Shown piece by piece: positions 5,734 to 7,195 of a stretch of DNA of 7,195 bases (its first letter is position 1; every line of letters begins with the position of its first letter). Position numbers and translations under genes: made by a program. Source of the DNA: an uncultured bacterium. GTDB lineage: Bacteria; Bacillota; Clostridia; Lachnospirales; Lachnospiraceae. The stretch covers positions 1 to 7,195 of the forward strand of contig CAMUHA010000175.1 of NCBI GenBank assembly GCA_947088515.1, given 5' to 3'. The notes beneath the pieces were generated by a model. It did not search any database, was not told the DNA's origin, and saw only the letters and a program-made list of their open reading frames with translations.

Positions 5734-5743
5734 CTCCCTGAAT
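5716..5743 (+). terminator. Hairpin over the epimerase stop codon, possible terminator
   Basis: ATTCAGGGAGT (5716-5726) pairs perfectly with ACTCCCTGAAT (5733-5743), an 11-bp stem with a 6-nt loop containing the stop codon. Only a short CCCTTT follows, so it lacks a proper U tract on either strand. It may act as a weak terminator or protect the 3' end of the mRNA. Confidence 0.5.
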
Positions 5744-5754
5744 ACCCTTTGAAA

Positions 5755-6003
5755 TTAACTTATAAATTGTTTACTGTTCTTCACATCGCCTTTTGAAGCT
5801 ATCTTTTCCCACACAGTACAATTCAATATGAAAATTTCCTTCGGTCTGTATAAAGCAGGCGCTTGTTTATTATGCAGGATTGCTGCAATACCATTCCCCA
5901 AACAATACTGGTCTAATGATTCTGTATTCAATATAACGATAATGCAAATGTCTTTATCGAAATAGTACTGCGTATAGGCAGATACACCAGTCATATCTCC
6001 ATT
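5755..6003 (-). pseudogene. Remnant of a serine hydrolase (class C beta-lactamase-like), C-terminal end
   Basis: On the minus strand the frame NGDMTGVSAYTQYY then DKDICIIVILNTESLDQY and GNGIAAILHNKQAP resembles the C-terminus of beta-lactamase/penicillin-binding-like serine hydrolases. There, a HGG-x-x-G-x-S strand is followed by a xxDxxIIVLxN strand and a final helix. The SxxK and YxN catalytic motifs are absent. The same frame stays open upstream past an in-frame TAA (6006-6004), through residues such as FPVGIDVGEVFIRYF, to another stop near 6147. The stop therefore interrupts a longer decayed gene. No start codon with a ribosome binding site is present, and the GNAT promoter occupies the upstream part. 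Family assignment is moderate; loss of function is fairly clear. Confidence 0.6.
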
Positions 6004-6113
6004 TTAAAAATATCGAATAAATACCTCCCCAACGTCTATTCCCACCGGAAATGTTACATGGTTGACCACTCTGACAGGGTACTTACTGTGTATGATGGGA
6101 AGGAAAAAGGCTG

Positions 6114-6143
6114 TTGGATAAATTTCCGTATTTGTGTTATAAT
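6114..6143 (+). promoter_or_regulatory. Promoter of the GNAT gene
   Basis: TTGGAT (6114-6119) and a perfect TATAAT (6138-6143) are 18 bp apart, with a TG one base ahead of the -10 (extended -10, TGTTATAAT). Transcription would start near 6150, some 37 nt before the GTG start. Its position shows that the upstream part of the longer open frame from 6058 is not translated. Confidence 0.72.
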
Positions 6144-6186
6144 TTCAAGATGCGAAAGAAAAATTGGAATTTATGGGGGGGAGAAT

Positions 6187-6639
6187 GTGAAAGAGTATAA
6201 ATATATCACTTTAAGGCAACGACCAGAATTACAGGACAGAGCTGCCGAATGGTTTCATTGCAAATGGGGAGTGCCACAGGAAACGTACCTTGAATGTATG
6301 GAATCTTATCTTGACAATGGAACCGAGTATGGCTGGTACCTCTGCTTAGATGAGGACAGAATCATTGGAGGTCTTGGAGTAATTGAAAATGATTTTCATG
6401 ACAGAAAAGACCTCACACCGAATGTCTGCGCCGTGTATACAGAGGAAGAATATCGCTGTAAAGGAGTTGCAGGACATTTACTTAATATGGTTGTAGACGA
6501 TTTAAAATCAAAAGCTATAACTCCAGTCTATTTACTTACTGACCATACAGGATTTTATGAGAGATACGGCTGGGAATTTTTGTGTCTGGTTCAAGGAAAT
6601 GATGAACCAGACATGTCAAGAATGTACATCCACAGATAA
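6187..6639 (+). CDS. GNAT-family N-acetyltransferase
   Basis: A 150-aa acetyl-CoA-dependent acetyltransferase. The start is GTG at 6187 (MKEYKYITLRQRPEL), chosen because a G-rich site ending GGGGAG lies three bases upstream and because homologues of this type begin with a similar Lys/Tyr-Ile-x-Leu strand. Longer frames would cross the promoter. GLGVIENDF (62-70) is the central strand. The acetyl-CoA pyrophosphate loop is YRCKGVAGHLL (89-99), which fits R-x-x-G-x-A. VYLLTDHTGFYERYGWEF (114-131) is the typical motif B with the FYERYGW signature. The conserved AEWFHCKWGVP near the N-terminus (20-30) is shared by a clostridial subgroup. The acceptor (small amine, antibiotic or protein) is not predictable. 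It stands alone and ends in a strong terminator. Confidence 0.9.
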   Translation: MKEYKYITLRQRPELQDRAAEWFHCKWGVPQETYLECMESYLDNGTEYGWYLCLDEDRIIGGLGVIENDFHDRKDLTPNVCAVYTEEEYRCKGVAGHLLNMVVDDLKSKAITPVYLLTDHTGFYERYGWEFLCLVQGNDEPDMSRMYIHR

Positions 6640-6719
6640 CTTTCAGCTTATATCATTGAAGGTTTTGTTGATTTTACTGTAAACATATAATTTACTTAAA
6701 TAATTGAATATCTGAAATT

Positions 6720-6753
6720 AAGAGCGAAGGCTGTAAATGTCTTCGCTCTTTTT
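6720..6753 (+). terminator. Rho-independent terminator after the GNAT gene
   Basis: AAGAGCGAAG (6720-6729) pairs with CTTCGCTCTT (6741-6750) in a 10-bp stem, extendable by a G-U and a C-G pair. A run of five T follows (6749-6753). It lies about 80 nt after the stop codon. On the minus strand the tail is TTAATTT, so it may weakly stop reverse transcription too. Confidence 0.88.
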
Positions 6754-6856
6754 ATACCAAAGCGCCATGTATATAACATTAATAAGAGAACTATCCATTT
6801 GTTACTACCCACCACTCAAATCACCAAAAATGCACTTGATGTACTGTACATTATAC

Positions 6857-7072
6857 TCATTTTACCCATATACAGTTCTTCTTTGGTTTTCCATGTCCCA
6901 AATAGACAATTCTTTTTCCCAACTCACTAATCTTTCTTGCACTTTCTAACATTTGCTCATAGTTATGATAAAGCATGGAAACGCGACAAGCCAATAAAAC
7001 CTTATCGCCTTTGTTGAAGATAGCGGCTGGCATACAGCGGCCATGCGGTATCAAAACTTTATACGCCGTCAT
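6857..7072 (-). pseudogene. C-terminal remnant of a metallo-beta-lactamase-fold hydrolase
   Basis: The 71-codon minus-strand frame contains HNYEQMLESARKISELG then KRIVYLGHGKP (roughly residues 36-63). This is the usual end of MBL-fold metallohydrolases, where the last helix leads to the metal-liganding His of the GHGxP motif. The HxHxDH motif and the rest of the alpha-beta/beta-alpha domain are missing. The ATG at 7072 has no ribosome binding site, so this is a 5'-truncated relic. The residues before the helix (KVLIPHGRCMPAAIFNKGD) may be decayed MBL sequence or unrelated. It lies back to back with the edge promoter. Confidence 0.65.
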
Positions 7073-7119
7073 AAAGGATTAGACATTTAAAAAATCTTGT
7101 TAAAAATCCAAAAATCATA

Positions 7120-7147
7120 TTGACACTCATCTATATGTGTATATAAT
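7120..7147 (+). promoter_or_regulatory. Strong promoter for the gene at the right edge
   Basis: Perfect TTGACA (7120-7125) and perfect TATAAT (7142-7147) boxes are 16 bp apart. The start would be near 7154, leaving a leader of about 28 nt. Confidence 0.85.
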
Positions 7148-7155
7148 AACACATA
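7134..7155. promoter_or_regulatory. Candidate operator dyad over the -10 box
   Basis: TATGTGT (7134-7140) and ACACATA (7149-7155) form a perfect 7-bp inverted repeat with an 8-bp centre that contains most of the -10 box. A bound repressor dimer would block RNA polymerase. The regulator is not known; autoregulation by the downstream gene is possible but not shown. Confidence 0.5.
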
Positions 7156-7181
7156 GACAAATATCAATGTGAGGTGATTAA

Positions 7182-7195
7182 ATGGAAATAGACGA
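7182..7195 (+). CDS. Start of an unidentified gene (runs off the right edge)
   Basis: ATG at 7182 follows GAGGTG with a 5-nt spacer and a strong promoter. Only M-E-I-D and two bases of the next codon are visible, so no function can be assigned. The promoter dyad suggests a repressed, perhaps self-regulating, gene. Confidence 0.7.

Noticed and set aside
6058..6186. N-terminal extension of the GNAT protein from an ATG at 6058
   Set aside because: The promoter -10 box (6138-6143) lies inside it, and the GTG at 6187 has a ribosome binding site and the expected family N-terminus.
6737..6949. 70-codon plus-strand open frame after the GNAT terminator
   Set aside because: It starts in the terminator loop, has no ribosome binding site, and runs antisense to the MBL remnant.

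Overview
The window looks like chromosomal DNA of a low-GC, Gram-positive anaerobe, most likely a gut Clostridia member of the Lachnospiraceae type. The evidence is AT-rich DNA, strong AGGAGG-type ribosome binding sites, sigma-A-like promoters, U-tract terminators, and a secreted protein carrying the FDAEFY...NNPDV...LYQHYVEHGRAEGRKP unit familiar from that group. The taxon is an inference from these features, not a search result.

Left part (1-4117, all minus strand), read in the direction of transcription. A Cof-type HAD phosphatase (3281-4117) overlaps by 37 nt a YcgL/RlaP-type predicted nucleotidyltransferase (2277-3317), so the two form a coupled operon. Next comes a separate promoter with a structured leader of about 160 nt in front of a CaCA-family Na+/Ca2+-type antiporter (911-1891). 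The leader resembles a yybP-ykoY manganese riboswitch, followed by a terminator hairpin and a mutually exclusive alternative hairpin. A terminator closes the antiporter gene. After it come an unrecognised 110-aa acidic protein with an excellent ribosome binding site (469-801) and, from its own promoter, the start of the secreted NPDV-repeat protein (311 to the window edge).

Middle (about 4120-4866): more than 700 nt without an intact gene. It holds a 157-bp MITE-like element with imperfect terminal inverted repeats and flanking CTAA copies, and the C-terminal remnant of an IS3-family transposase. A 22-bp imperfect inverted repeat brackets both. Otherwise it is featureless.

Right part (4867-7195). 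An NAD-dependent epimerase/dehydratase-like SDR protein (4867-5733) and a GNAT N-acetyltransferase (6187-6639) are intact on the plus strand, each with its own promoter. Between and after them, on the minus strand, lie decayed genes: a serine-hydrolase/class C beta-lactamase-like C-terminus with an in-frame stop, and a metallo-beta-lactamase-fold C-terminus. At the right edge a strong promoter with a dyad over its -10 box drives a gene of which only four full codons are visible.

The left part is a stable, housekeeping-like block of metal transport and small-molecule phosphatase/nucleotidyltransferase genes. The right part is a turnover zone with mobile-element debris and pseudogenes. I see no new defence or biosynthetic system; the most interesting object is the candidate metal-sensing leader of the antiporter.
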